49,806 nt of DNA from Nonomuraea harbinensis (GTDB taxonomy: Bacteria > Actinomycetota > Actinomycetes > Streptosporangiales > Streptosporangiaceae), in contig NZ_JAHKRN010000060.1 of NCBI RefSeq assembly GCF_019396385.1, positions 1 to 49,806 on the forward strand, given 5' to 3'. Positions within the stretch are counted from its first letter, which is position 1; every line of letters starts with the position of its first letter. The notes beneath the pieces are model-generated. The model was not told where the DNA came from, did not search any database, and worked only from the letters and a program-made list of their open reading frames with translations. A program made the position numbers and the translations under genes. Of the stretch, positions 1 through 7,842 are shown piece after piece.

Positions 1-72
1 CTCCCCCCCCCCCCCGCTCTCTCCCTATCTGGTTTCCGGAGCCGCGCTTTTGGCGGCTGAGGGCACGGGCGG

Positions 73-1314
73 TCAGCGGACGGCGGCCTCGGCGGGGACC
101 ACTCGCCCGGTGACCTCGCCGAGGCCGACCGTGGTTGCGGCGGGGCCGGGAGCGGTCGCGGTGATGATCACCTCATCGCCGTCCTCCAGGAAGGTACGCT
201 CCTCGCCGCCGGCGACCTGTAGCGGATGCGCGCCGTTCCAGGTCAGCTCGATGAGAGAGCCCCGGCTCCGGGGAGTGGGGCCGCTGATGGTGCCGGAGGC
301 GAACAGGTCGCCCGTTCGCAGGCCTGCACCGTTGACGGTCATGTGGGCCAGTTGCTGGGCGGCCGTCCAGTACATGTCGGCGAAACATGGTTCGCTGATC
401 TTGGTGCCGTTGAGGCGTACTTCCAGCCGGACGTCCAGCCCCCAGCGGGCCTGGTGCGCGTCGTTCAGGTAGGCGGGCGGCCGAGGGGTGCGCGGCGGCG
501 GCGTGACCCTGGCGTGTTCGAGCGCGGCCAGGGGGACGATCCACGGTGAGATCGACGTCGCGAACGATTTGCCGAGGAACGGCCCCAGCGGGACGTACTC
601 CCATGACTGGATGTCACGGGCGGACCAGTCGTTGACCAGGCACACGCCGAAGACGTGCTGGTCGAACCGGTCCAGCGGCACCGGGGCGCCCATGCCGCTG
701 GGGACGCCCACCACGAATCCGAGCTCGGCCTCGATGTCGAGCCGCGTGCTCGGGCCGACCTGCACGGCGCCGTCGGCCGCACGCCGCTGGCCGGCGGGCC
801 GGACGATCGGCGTGCCCGACACCACGATGGTGCCGGCCCGGCCGTGGTAGCCGATGGGCATGTGCTTCCAGTTGGGCGTCAGCGGCTCGGAACCGGGGCG
901 GAACATGCTGCCCAGGTTGGCCGCGTGATGCTCCGAGGCGTAGAAGTCGACGTAGTCGGCGACCTCGAACGGCAGCAGCATGGTGTGGGCCGAGGCCGGC
1001 GACAGGTAGGCGGCGACGCGTTCGCGTTCGCCGGCCTCGCTCAGCCAGCGGGTCAGCAACTGCCTGGTCCGGGCCCAGCACGCCGGTCCGGCGGCCAGGA
1101 GGCGCTCCAGCCTGCCGGTGGCGAACAAGCCCTCGTCACAGCCGGCCAGCGCGGGCCAGGCCGCGGACACATCGAGGACCTGGTCGCCGATCGCGACGCC
1201 CACCCGGGGCCGTCCCCCCGGGCCGGCGAACGAGCCGAAAGGCAGGGTCTGCAGACCGAAGGGGTGATCCTCCGGCATGGGGACCCAGGAGCGCGCAACG
1301 CGGTGCGCCGTCAT
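73..1314 (-). CDS. fahA: Fumarylacetoacetase
   Basis: Hydrolyses fumarylacetoacetate to fumarate and acetoacetate, the last step of tyrosine/homogentisate breakdown, in the cytosol. The 413-residue protein has the FAH layout: an N-terminal SH3-like part with PFGSF near residue 30, then the metal-dependent catalytic core with DYVDFYASEHHAANLG, the acidic pair in EAELGFVVG, NDWSARDIQ and GKSFATSISPW, all hallmark segments of the family. I place the start at the ATG ending at 1314 (MTAHRVARSW), one base after the stop of the upstream gene. A longer reading from 1365 would run through that neighbour. It is last in a four-gene minus-strand operon after hpd, hmgA and an unknown gene. A maleylacetoacetate isomerase, which the glutathione-type pathway needs, is not in this window. 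Confidence 0.95.
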   Translation of the reverse strand: MTAHRVARSWVPMPEDHPFGLQTLPFGSFAGPGGRPRVGVAIGDQVLDVSAAWPALAGCDEGLFATGRLERLLAAGPACWARTRQLLTRWLSEAGERERVAAYLSPASAHTMLLPFEVADYVDFYASEHHAANLGSMFRPGSEPLTPNWKHMPIGYHGRAGTIVVSGTPIVRPAGQRRAADGAVQVGPSTRLDIEAELGFVVGVPSGMGAPVPLDRFDQHVFGVCLVNDWSARDIQSWEYVPLGPFLGKSFATSISPWIVPLAALEHARVTPPPRTPRPPAYLNDAHQARWGLDVRLEVRLNGTKISEPCFADMYWTAAQQLAHMTVNGAGLRTGDLFASGTISGPTPRSRGSLIELTWNGAHPLQVAGGEERTFLEDGDEVIITATAPGPAATTVGLGEVTGRVVPAEAAVR

Positions 1315-1315
1315 G

Positions 1316-2161
1316 TCAGGCTCCTCCCAACAGTCGCAACGCGGAAAGATCGGCCACAGGCTCACCGATGCTGCAGGTGCCGAAGGACGTGAAGCTGCGC
1401 CGGGCGGCGGAAACCTGCTCGGGGGTGCAGGCGGCGGCGACGGTCCGCGCGTCGCGGCAGGCCAGGACGGCGGCGACAGTGACCTCGGTCGCGCCCTGCC
1501 AGGCCGCCACGGTCGCGGCGAGCACGTTGAGGAACCCGTGATGCTCGAATCCGGTGACAGGGTCGGTGTGCCGGATCGCGCGGTGCAGGCCGGCGGTGAG
1601 CTTGAACGGGATGCCGCAGCGCACCGCGCGCACCACGGCCGCGGCGAGCGCGGCTTCGTCGGGGAAGTCCTCGGCTCGCAGGCCTCCGGTCCGCAACTTC
1701 AGGCGCAGACCGCTCCCCGCCAGTGCCGAGACCGCGTCCGGATCGACCGCCACCTCGGCGTACACGATCACGTCGCGCGGCACGGCCGCGGCGATGAGGC
1801 TCGACAGGTCGCCGGTGCTTGCGGCAACGGGCAGTTCCACGGCGCGCAGCCGCACCCGCGGATGCGCGGTGGCCTCGGCGACCGCGCCGGCGAGCGCCGC
1901 CGCGCCCTGCGGCACCGTCAAGGCGATGTCGAGCGCCGGGCCGTCCCCGCCGGGCAGGTGGTGCAACTCGCTCAGCCGGCCGTGCGGGCAGACGAACGGC
2001 CCCACCGAATCGCCGTACCAGGCGGCGCGATGCTCCTGGTGGCGGGGCACCGCCTCGGCCATCGGCGCATCCCCCGGAGGGAAGAGCGCGGCGTCGTCGA
2101 AAAACGCCGTGAAAGCGCCGGGCGCTCTCACGGCGAGTTCCTTCGCCCGGACCAGGTCCAC
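1316..2161 (-). CDS. Conserved protein of the homogentisate operon, function unknown
   Basis: A 281-residue soluble protein that I recognise only as a companion of actinobacterial homogentisate genes. It has no signal peptide or membrane segment. It opens with a hydrophobic/acidic block (FFDDAALFPPG, about residues 20-30) and ends with a cysteine-containing segment (SFGTCSIGEPVADL). Alternating hydrophobic strands and Ala-rich helices (VIVYAEVAVDP, LRLKLRTGG, IPFKLTAGLHR) look like an alpha/beta barrel, which is inference. The ATG at 2161 lies inside the end of hmgA (34-bp overlap) and the stop is 1 bp before fahA, so it is translationally embedded in the pathway. A role in the pathway, for instance in the maleylacetoacetate isomerisation step not otherwise encoded here, is possible but unproven. 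Confidence 0.8.
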   Translation of the reverse strand: MDLVRAKELAVRAPGAFTAFFDDAALFPPGDAPMAEAVPRHQEHRAAWYGDSVGPFVCPHGRLSELHHLPGGDGPALDIALTVPQGAAALAGAVAEATAHPRVRLRAVELPVAASTGDLSSLIAAAVPRDVIVYAEVAVDPDAVSALAGSGLRLKLRTGGLRAEDFPDEAALAAAVVRAVRCGIPFKLTAGLHRAIRHTDPVTGFEHHGFLNVLAATVAAWQGATEVTVAAVLACRDARTVAAACTPEQVSAARRSFTSFGTCSIGEPVADLSALRLLGGA

Positions 2162-3333
2162 ACGTACTGCCCGTCATCCGTGGCTCGGCCACCCTCGCCG
2201 AGCTCCAGCGGGCGGAAGGTGTCCACCATCACCGCCAGTTCGTCGAAGAAGCGGACCCCGAGGCTGCGTTCGACCGCGCCCGGCTGCGGGCCGTGCGCGT
2301 GACCGGCCGGGTGCAGGGAGATCGAGCCCTGCCCGATGCCGGAGCCCCTGCGCGCCTCGTAGTCCCCGCCGCAGTAGAACATCACCTCGTCGGAGTCGAC
2401 GTTGGAGTGGTAGTACGGGACCGGGACGGCCAGCGGATGGTAGTCCACCTGGCGCGGCACGAAGTTGCAGACGACGAAGTTGTGTCCCTCGAACACCTGA
2501 TGAGCGGGCGGCGGCTGGTGGACCCGGCCGGTGAGGGGCTCGTAGTCGGCGATGTTGAACGCGTATGGGTACAGGCAGCCGTCCCAGCCCACCACGTCGA
2601 AGGGATGGCGCGCCATGACATGGACGGTGCCCGCGATCCCCCCGGGGCCCTGGCCCCGGTGCTTGATGTAGACCTCGACGTCCTGCCCGTCCAGGACACG
2701 AGGGGCGGAAGGCGCCCGTAGATCGCGTTCGCAGTAGGGCGCGTGCTCCAGGAACTGCCCGAAGCGTGACAGGAAGCGCTTGGGCGGGGTGATGTGGCTG
2801 TTGGCTTCGATCACGTACAGGCGCAGCGGCTCCTCGCCCTGCGGAACCCATCGATGGACGGTCGCCCGCGGCAGGATGACGTAGTCGCCCTGCCGCACCT
2901 GCAGGTCGCCGAAGACGGTCTCCACCGTGCCGGTGCCGGACTCGACGTACACGCACTCGTCGCCGACGGCGTTGCGGTAGAGCGGGGAGGGCTGCCCGGC
3001 CGCGACGTAACCGAGCCGCACGTCGGCGTTGCCGAGGATGAGCCGCCGGTTCCTCACCGCGTCGCTGGACGTCCACGCGTCCTGCGTGAAGAGGTCGTGC
3101 AGGCGCAAGTGCCGTGGAGCGAGTGGCTGGTTGGGGGCGGTGGACTGATCCGGAAGGTCCCAGTCGCGCACATCGGTCACTGCCGAAGGGATGCCGACGT
3201 GGTAGAGCAGGGAGGAGTCGGAGGAGAAGCCCTCCTCGCCGACCAGCTCCTCGTAGTACAGCTCCCCGGAGGGGGAGCGGTGCTGAGTGTGCCGCTTGGG
3301 CGGGACGAACCCGCTGCGCTGGTAGTAGGCCAT
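2128..3333 (-). CDS. hmgA: Homogentisate 1,2-dioxygenase
   Basis: Opens the homogentisate ring to maleylacetoacetate using Fe(II) and oxygen. The 401-residue protein starts at MAYYQRSGFVPPKRHTQ (ATG ending at 3333); an upstream in-frame extension is low-complexity and overlaps hpd. The C-terminal cupin carries the expected iron ligands: His and Glu in YYHSNVDSDEVMF (about residues 305-317) and His in LHPAGHAHGPQPG (about 340-350). The central VVGWDGCLYPYAFNIADYEPLTGRVHQ-type region (about 245-275) is characteristic of the family. It begins 16 bp after the hpd stop and its end overlaps the following unknown gene, consistent with one transcript. Confidence 0.96.
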   Translation of the reverse strand: MAYYQRSGFVPPKRHTQHRSPSGELYYEELVGEEGFSSDSSLLYHVGIPSAVTDVRDWDLPDQSTAPNQPLAPRHLRLHDLFTQDAWTSSDAVRNRRLILGNADVRLGYVAAGQPSPLYRNAVGDECVYVESGTGTVETVFGDLQVRQGDYVILPRATVHRWVPQGEEPLRLYVIEANSHITPPKRFLSRFGQFLEHAPYCERDLRAPSAPRVLDGQDVEVYIKHRGQGPGGIAGTVHVMARHPFDVVGWDGCLYPYAFNIADYEPLTGRVHQPPPAHQVFEGHNFVVCNFVPRQVDYHPLAVPVPYYHSNVDSDEVMFYCGGDYEARRGSGIGQGSISLHPAGHAHGPQPGAVERSLGVRFFDELAVMVDTFRPLELGEGGRATDDGQYVWTWSGRRNSP

Positions 3334-3349
3334 GATTCGCCGCCCGTGC

Positions 3350-4555
3350 TCAGAGGTTGCCTCGCCGCTCCTGCTCCCGTTCCAGTGCTTCGAACAGGGC
3401 CTGGAAGTTGCCCTTGCCGAAGCCGAGCGAGCCGTGCCGCTCGATGAACTCGAAGAAGACCGTGGGCCGATCGCCGATCGGCTTGGTGAAGATCTGCAGG
3501 AGGTAGCCGTCCTCGTCGCGGTCCACCAGAATGCCACGCCTGTGCAACTCTTCGATGGGGACGCGGACCTCACCGATACGCGCCCGCAGCTGCGGGTCCT
3601 CGTAGTAGGAGTCGGGAGTGTCGAGAAACTCGACGCCCTCCTCGCGCAGGCAGTCCACCGTACGCAGGATGTCGTTGGTGGCCAGCGCGAGGTGCTGAGC
3701 GCCCGGCCCCTGGTAGAACTCCAGGTACTCGTCGATCTGGCTCTTCTTCTTGGCGATGGCCGGCTCGTTCAAGGGGAACTTCACCCGGTGGTTGCCGTTG
3801 GCCACGACCTTCGACATCAGGGCCGAGTATTCGGTCGCGATGTCGTCGCCGATGAACTCGGCCATGTTGGTGAAGCCCATCACCCGGCCGTAGAAGTCCA
3901 CCCACTCGTCCATCCGGCCCAGCTCCACGTTGCCCACCACGTGGTCGAGGGCCTGGAACAGCCGCTTGGGCGCGCCGGGACGCTTGGTGTAGGTCGAGGT
4001 GCGCGCCACGTAGCCCGGCCGGTACGGCCCGGTGTAGCGGGACCGATCGACCAGGCTGTGACGGGTCTCGCCGTAGGTGGCGAGGGCCGCGACGCGGATC
4101 GTGCCGTGCTCGTCGGTGACGTCGTGCGGCTCCTCCACCACAGTGGCGCCCTGGCGGCGGGCGTGCTCGACGCAGCGGTCCACATCGGGCACCTCGAGCG
4201 CGATGTCGACGATCCCGTCGCCATGCCTGCGGTGGTGGTCATGCAACGGACTGTCCGGAGTCACACCGCCCTTGACGACGAAACGCACCGCGCCGCTGCG
4301 CAGCACGTAAGCGTGGTGGTCGCGGTTGCCGGTCTCCGGGCCGGAGTAGGCCACCAGTTCCATGCCGAAGGCGGACTGGAAGAAGTGCGCCGACTGCGTG
4401 GCGTTGCCCACCACCCACTCGACCGCGTCCCAGCCAGTCACCGGGAAAGGATCGGTGGAATCGTCGTAAGAGACCAGTCCAACGAGCTGCTTCAGCTCCT
4501 CGAAACGGAGGTCGGCCAGGCGCTCCTGATCGGTCAAGATCTGCTCGATGCTCAC
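3350..4555 (-). CDS. hpd: 4-hydroxyphenylpyruvate dioxygenase
   Basis: Converts 4-hydroxyphenylpyruvate to homogentisate, an Fe(II)-dependent reaction feeding the operon. The 401-residue protein has two vicinal-oxygen-chelate halves. The facial triad is visible in the C-terminal half: His in LDHVVGNVELGRMDEWV (about 204), His in GPGAQHLALATNDI (about 287) and Glu in FFEFIERHG (about 367). I chose the GTG ending at 4555 (MSIEQILTDQ) because an AGGAG ribosome site sits about six bases upstream. An ATG at 4597 would add 14 residues of low plausibility and lacks a good ribosome site. It is the first gene of the minus-strand operon and divergent from an Lrp-family regulator across a palindrome-containing intergenic region. 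Confidence 0.96.
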   Translation of the reverse strand: MSIEQILTDQERLADLRFEELKQLVGLVSYDDSTDPFPVTGWDAVEWVVGNATQSAHFFQSAFGMELVAYSGPETGNRDHHAYVLRSGAVRFVVKGGVTPDSPLHDHHRRHGDGIVDIALEVPDVDRCVEHARRQGATVVEEPHDVTDEHGTIRVAALATYGETRHSLVDRSRYTGPYRPGYVARTSTYTKRPGAPKRLFQALDHVVGNVELGRMDEWVDFYGRVMGFTNMAEFIGDDIATEYSALMSKVVANGNHRVKFPLNEPAIAKKKSQIDEYLEFYQGPGAQHLALATNDILRTVDCLREEGVEFLDTPDSYYEDPQLRARIGEVRVPIEELHRRGILVDRDEDGYLLQIFTKPIGDRPTVFFEFIERHGSLGFGKGNFQALFEALEREQERRGNL

Positions 4556-4682
4556 AGTGCTCCTCCAGAGAGGGACGAAAACCCGTGCTGTACGCATATG
4601 TCATCCCAATCGCGATAAGATGCACAAGCTGCCTAGAAACTGCTGGTATATATGTGTCACTAAGCTGGGGAAAACGAGTCTC

Positions 4683-4703
4683 TGCTAGGCAATCCGCCTA
4701 GCA
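4683..4703. promoter_or_regulatory. Palindromic operator candidate between hpd and the Lrp gene
   Basis: TGCTAGGC at 4683-4690 and GCCTAGCA at 4696-4703 form a perfect 8-bp inverted repeat around AATCC. A further half-site GCCTAG lies at 4631-4636. The repeat is 28 bp upstream of the Lrp GTG start and inside an AT-richer divergent promoter region (4556-4730). A dyad of this size beside an Lrp/AsnC gene is the expected form of its autoregulatory and operon-control site. The assignment is inference. Confidence 0.6.
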
Positions 4704-4730
4704 CGCCTGATGGGCTTCGGAGGTGAACCG

Positions 4731-5231
4731 GTGGACAGGTTGGACGTCGCGCTCCTCCAGGCACTGCGCGATCACCCCCGCGCCGGAGCGCTGGAACTGT
4801 CCCGATTGACCGGTGTGGCGCGGGCGACCGTCCAGTCCCGGATCGAGAAGTTGGAGGGCGCGGGCGTGCTCACGGGCTATGGCCCGGACATCGATCTGGA
4901 TGCCGCGGGCTTCACCGTCCAGGCCTTCGTCACCCTGGAAATCACACAGGGCGCACTGGACGAAGTCCGCGACGAGCTCAAACGCCATCCGGCGATCGTG
5001 GAGGCGTACGCCACCACCGGAACCAGCGACGTGGTCTGCCGCATGGCCGCCCGCAGCAAAGGCGATCTCCAGGAAGCGCTCCTGGAAGTGAATCGATCCC
5101 CCCACGTCGCGCGCTCGACAAGCGTCGTGATCCTGTCCACGGTGGTGGCGCCGCGCGTGCTGCCCCTGCTGGGCGAGCATGCCCGTGCGGGCGGCCGGGC
5201 GCCGGCGTTCCGCGAGGCCAGACAGAGGTAG
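4731..5231 (+). CDS. Lrp/AsnC family transcriptional regulator
   Basis: A 166-residue DNA-binding regulator. The N-terminal winged helix-turn-helix (LDVALLQALRDHPRAGALELSRLTGVARATVQSRIEKLEGAGV, about residues 3-45) is followed by an RAM/AsnC ligand-binding domain (about 65-150) with the usual TSDVVCRMAARSKGDL segment. I use the GTG at 4731 because GGAGGTG lies five bases upstream; an ATG at 4710 has no such site. It is divergent from the hpd-hmgA-fahA operon, so tyrosine or a catabolite is a likely effector. The palindrome just upstream of its start is the likely binding site. Family assignment is firm; target and ligand are inferred from position. Confidence 0.92.
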   Translation: MDRLDVALLQALRDHPRAGALELSRLTGVARATVQSRIEKLEGAGVLTGYGPDIDLDAAGFTVQAFVTLEITQGALDEVRDELKRHPAIVEAYATTGTSDVVCRMAARSKGDLQEALLEVNRSPHVARSTSVVILSTVVAPRVLPLLGEHARAGGRAPAFREARQR

Positions 5232-5348
5232 AGCGCCTCTCGGCGGGATCTTCACCTGGCCATCAGCCCTACGGGTTCAGGGGCTGACGTTGGGGCGATC
5301 GTGCCGGTCACGTGATGCTCGGCATCACCCGGTGCCCAGCAGGCCGAG

Positions 5349-5421
5349 GCACTGGTGTGGTCGCAGCCTGACCGCCCGACTCCTCAAGCCGCCCCATCGC
5401 ACTGGCGTGGATACAGCCTGA
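5349..5421. repeat. Two 23-bp direct repeats, 50-bp period
   Basis: A 23-bp unit starting GCACTGG and ending GCAGCCTGA (5349-5371) recurs in slightly diverged form at 5399-5421, exactly 50 bp later. Both lie in the otherwise empty 5232-5444 interval just before the recombinase palindrome. They may be arm-type binding sites or simply a local duplication. The remainder of 5232-5444 shows no gene. Confidence 0.5.
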
Positions 5422-5444
5422 GAAGTCGTTGATCGCGACAAGAT

Positions 5445-5479
5445 CATGTACGGGATAATGACCTATTATCACGTACATG
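5445..5479. repeat. Large palindrome upstream of the recombinase gene
   Basis: CATGTACGGGATAAT (5445-5459) and ATTATCACGTACATG (5465-5479) are inverted copies with one mismatch around GACCT. The arms start a longer segment (5447-5561) that is repeated at 12862-12976. Its position about 105 bp before the recombinase start makes an operator or a core recombination site plausible, but neither is proven. Confidence 0.75.
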
Positions 5480-5561
5480 AGCGATCATGGCGGCGCGCCG
5501 ACCAGGCGAACGTCTTGCCGGGGCGGTGCGCGACTCCGGCACGTTATCCGGTACATCGCCG
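5471..5561 (+). repeat. Recombinase-upstream repeat, copy A
   Basis: A 91-bp segment that aligns without gaps to 12886-12976 with about 77 identical positions. In one frame both copies read MAARRPG....AGA(V/M)RDSGTLSGTSP, and several differences are synonymous (GCG/GCC, CGC/CGG, ACG/ACC, TTA/TTG), hinting at a conserved small peptide or an embedded coding remnant. It ends just before the recombinase start. Confidence 0.7.
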
Positions 5562-5583
5562 AAGGCGTCGTCTGGCGGGCGGC

Positions 5584-6525
5584 ATGAGCGCCGCGCCGAA
5601 GATCACAGCCCTTCGCGGCGGGCACGTCACGCTTGCGGCGGCCGCCGACGCCTTCCTCGCCACCCCGCGCACCGTCAACCCCAACACCCACCGCGCCTAC
5701 GCCTCGGCCATCGACCGCACCATCGAGCGGCTCGGCCGCGACCGGCCCCTCGCCGACGTCACCGACACCGAGATCGGCGCCGCGCTCACCGAGGTGTGGG
5801 GCCGATGCGCGCCGGCGACCTGGAACCGCAACCGCGCCGCCGTCACCTCCTGGCTCGCCTGGTGCCAGACCAAGAAGCACTGGGCCGCCCCGTCGGTCCC
5901 GGCCGACGCCGAACGCCGCAAGGAAAGCGCCGACGAGACCCGCGCCGTGGCCAAGACCACCATCCACCGGCTGCTGTCGCGCCGCGACATCCCGCTGCGC
6001 GAGAAGACGCTGTGGCGGATGCTGTACGAGACGGCGGCCCGGGCCGCGGAGATCCTCGCGCTCAACGTCGAGGACCTTGACCTGGAGCACCGCCGTGCCC
6101 CCGTCCGCTCCAAGGGCGGCGCCACCGAGTGGGTGTACTGGGAGACGGGCACCGCCCACCTGCTGCCCCGCCTGCTCCGGCTGCCCGATGGCAGCACACG
6201 CACCCGCGGCCCGCTGTTCCTGTCCGAACGCCGCCCCGTCCCCGCCCGCCGACCGGCCGCCGCCGACATCTGCCCGCACACCGGCCGCGCCCGCCTCGGC
6301 TACGACCGCGCCCGCGTTCTGCTGGACAAGCACGCCGGACTCGACCTGCACCAGCTACGCCACTCCGCCGCCACCCACCTCGGCGACGCCGAGGTCCCGC
6401 TCCAGCTCATCATGGGCAAGACCCGCCACAAGAACCCCCGGACCGCCATGCGCTACGTCAAACCCGGAGCTGAGGCCATCGCCAAGGTCACCGAGGTCCT
6501 GGCACCGCCTCGCCGTACCCACTGA
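5584..6525 (+). CDS. Tyrosine recombinase/integrase
   Basis: Site-specific DNA recombinase of 313 residues. The N-terminal SAM-like core-binding domain (about residues 15-100; VNPNTHRAYASAIDRTIERL) is followed by the catalytic domain. Catalytic positions are visible: Arg in ETAARAAEILAL (about 150), His-x-x-Arg in LHQLRHSAATHL (about 255-265), His in GKTRHKNPRTA and the Tyr nucleophile in AMRYVKPG (about 295). I use the ATG at 5584 (MSAAPKITALRGG); the open frame extends further upstream through the conserved repeat, where it is unlikely to be coding. No tRNA or other attachment site is evident beside it; the palindrome at 5445-5479 is the best candidate site. All five catalytic positions appear present, so it may be active. 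Confidence 0.9.
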   Translation: MSAAPKITALRGGHVTLAAAADAFLATPRTVNPNTHRAYASAIDRTIERLGRDRPLADVTDTEIGAALTEVWGRCAPATWNRNRAAVTSWLAWCQTKKHWAAPSVPADAERRKESADETRAVAKTTIHRLLSRRDIPLREKTLWRMLYETAARAAEILALNVEDLDLEHRRAPVRSKGGATEWVYWETGTAHLLPRLLRLPDGSTRTRGPLFLSERRPVPARRPAAADICPHTGRARLGYDRARVLLDKHAGLDLHQLRHSAATHLGDAEVPLQLIMGKTRHKNPRTAMRYVKPGAEAIAKVTEVLAPPRRTH

Positions 6526-7070
6526 CCAGGCTTAACACGCCCGCGTGTACTTGGTGACAGCTTCCTTAACGACAGGCCAAGTCATGGTCCCCGAGGCGCT
6601 CGTAGAGGTACTTGTGGCGACTGTCGGGCAACGGGCCCCCTTGGATCGTTGATGTCGAGATGATCTCGCCCCTGATCAGTATGGGGTGGAGGCGCTTCCT
6701 GATGGGGCGCGTTCTGCTTTGTACGCCCGAATATCCGAGGATGCCTCGGGGAAGGGGACGACTGCTCGTGGGCGAGGAGGGGAAGGCCGGCGACGACGGC
6801 CACGATCGCCGGCCAGGGGGTCTCGAACGGCACCCGTACCGGGTCCTCCCACGTGGTACGCACGTCAGGGGTCACAGCAGCAACATCCCGGCGGGAGATC
6901 CGGCGACCGTGCCAAGATGGGACGGCGGGCGTCAGAGCGTCCGCCGTCCTAATGACGCGTGCTACCCGCCAACCTGATAGCGCACCCGCCGTCCCACGTC
7001 CTCGTGCCTGTCTTCGTCGATCTGGTGCCCCTCGCGCGTCAGGCGGTCACGCTGGGGCGAGAAAAGAGTA
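6526..7070. other. Intergenic region with one strong hairpin
   Basis: No convincing gene. Short open frames on both strands have no recognisable product. A stem (GGACGGCGGGCG, 6920-6931, pairing with 6938-6949 through one G-U) with a 6-base loop could act as a terminator or structured element. The interval ends at the left terminal repeat of the IS element. Confidence 0.5.
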
Positions 7071-7172
7071 TGGGTGCAGCTCTCCTTCAGTGAGTGCCTG
7101 AGCTGGGCTTTTGCAGACGTAACTGTTTGATCCGGGAACCGCCTTCTACTGTGAGTGCAGAGGTGTGAGGCG

Positions 7173-7772
7173 GTGGTGACGGTGGGCTCGTTGCTCGAGG
7201 AACTGGCACGGCGTGAGGCTGTGGCCCGCCGGCGGATAGACGAGATCCGCGAAGAGATCGCCGTGCTGGCGTCACAGCTGGAGGACGAGCAGGACCGGTT
7301 GTCTCGGCTGACGATCACGCGGGAGACCGTCGAGGAGATCCTGGGCGAGGCGGCACGGCTGCTCGATGAGCCCGAAGGGGAGGCAGAGGTCGCCGATACG
7401 GCCGGCACCGTCAACGCGGCGCCGCCACGGCCGCCGGTGCTCGGTGTGGTGACGGTGCCGCCATGGCAGCCCGGCATGAACGCGGCGGTGCTGCCGCGCG
7501 CGTACCGGGACGCGGTGGAGATCATGGCCGATGCCGGCCGGGCGATACGGGCCGGGCAGATCGCGGTGGCGATGGGGCTGCCGGATGAGGCCGCCAAGCG
7601 GGAAGGGCTGCGCTCGAAGCCGAAGCGGCTGGTGGAACGCGGCTGGGCGCGGGAAGAGGGACCGGGGTTGTTCACGGTGACCGAGCCGGTGGCCCGCGAG
7701 GTGGCCCGGCAGGATGGCGCAGGGTCACGGGACGGCATCGCGCCGTCATCCGCGTCGTCACCGGGCGGGTGA
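7173..7772 (+). CDS. IS-borne accessory protein, coiled coil plus winged helix
   Basis: About 199 residues; function not known to me. The N-terminal third is a charged coiled coil (LARREAVARRRIDEIREEIAVLASQLEDEQDRLSRL). A Pro/Ala linker follows. The C-terminal part (about residues 105-170) looks like a winged helix: YRDAVEIMADAGRAIRAGQIAVAMGLPDEAAKREGLRSKPKRLVERGWAREEGPGLFTVT. The start is uncertain: GTG codons occur at 7155, 7173, 7176 and 7182, and I favour 7173 or 7176 because of a GAGG a few bases before. It lies between the left terminal repeat and the transposase, so it belongs to the IS. A DNA-binding regulator or target-selection factor is plausible. Confidence 0.7.
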   Translation: MVTVGSLLEELARREAVARRRIDEIREEIAVLASQLEDEQDRLSRLTITRETVEEILGEAARLLDEPEGEAEVADTAGTVNAAPPRPPVLGVVTVPPWQPGMNAAVLPRAYRDAVEIMADAGRAIRAGQIAVAMGLPDEAAKREGLRSKPKRLVERGWAREEGPGLFTVTEPVAREVARQDGAGSRDGIAPSSASSPGG

Positions 7773-7842
7773 TTGTGGCGGGGCTCTCCCGCCGTCAGGT
7801 TCGAAGGTGCCACCCAACCGACCCCGACGAAGGAAGAGCCCT

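Noticed and set aside
3..15. Run of 13 cytosines at the window start
   Set aside because: Too close to the edge and possibly an assembly artefact; no gene context visible.
5349..5421. CRISPR array
   Set aside because: Only two imperfect 23-bp repeats, no third unit, no cas genes; period 50 alone is not evidence.
6582..6875. Minus-strand frame in the 6.5-7.0 kb gap
   Set aside because: No ribosome site, no family, unusual composition (His/Pro-rich) and no coding bias.
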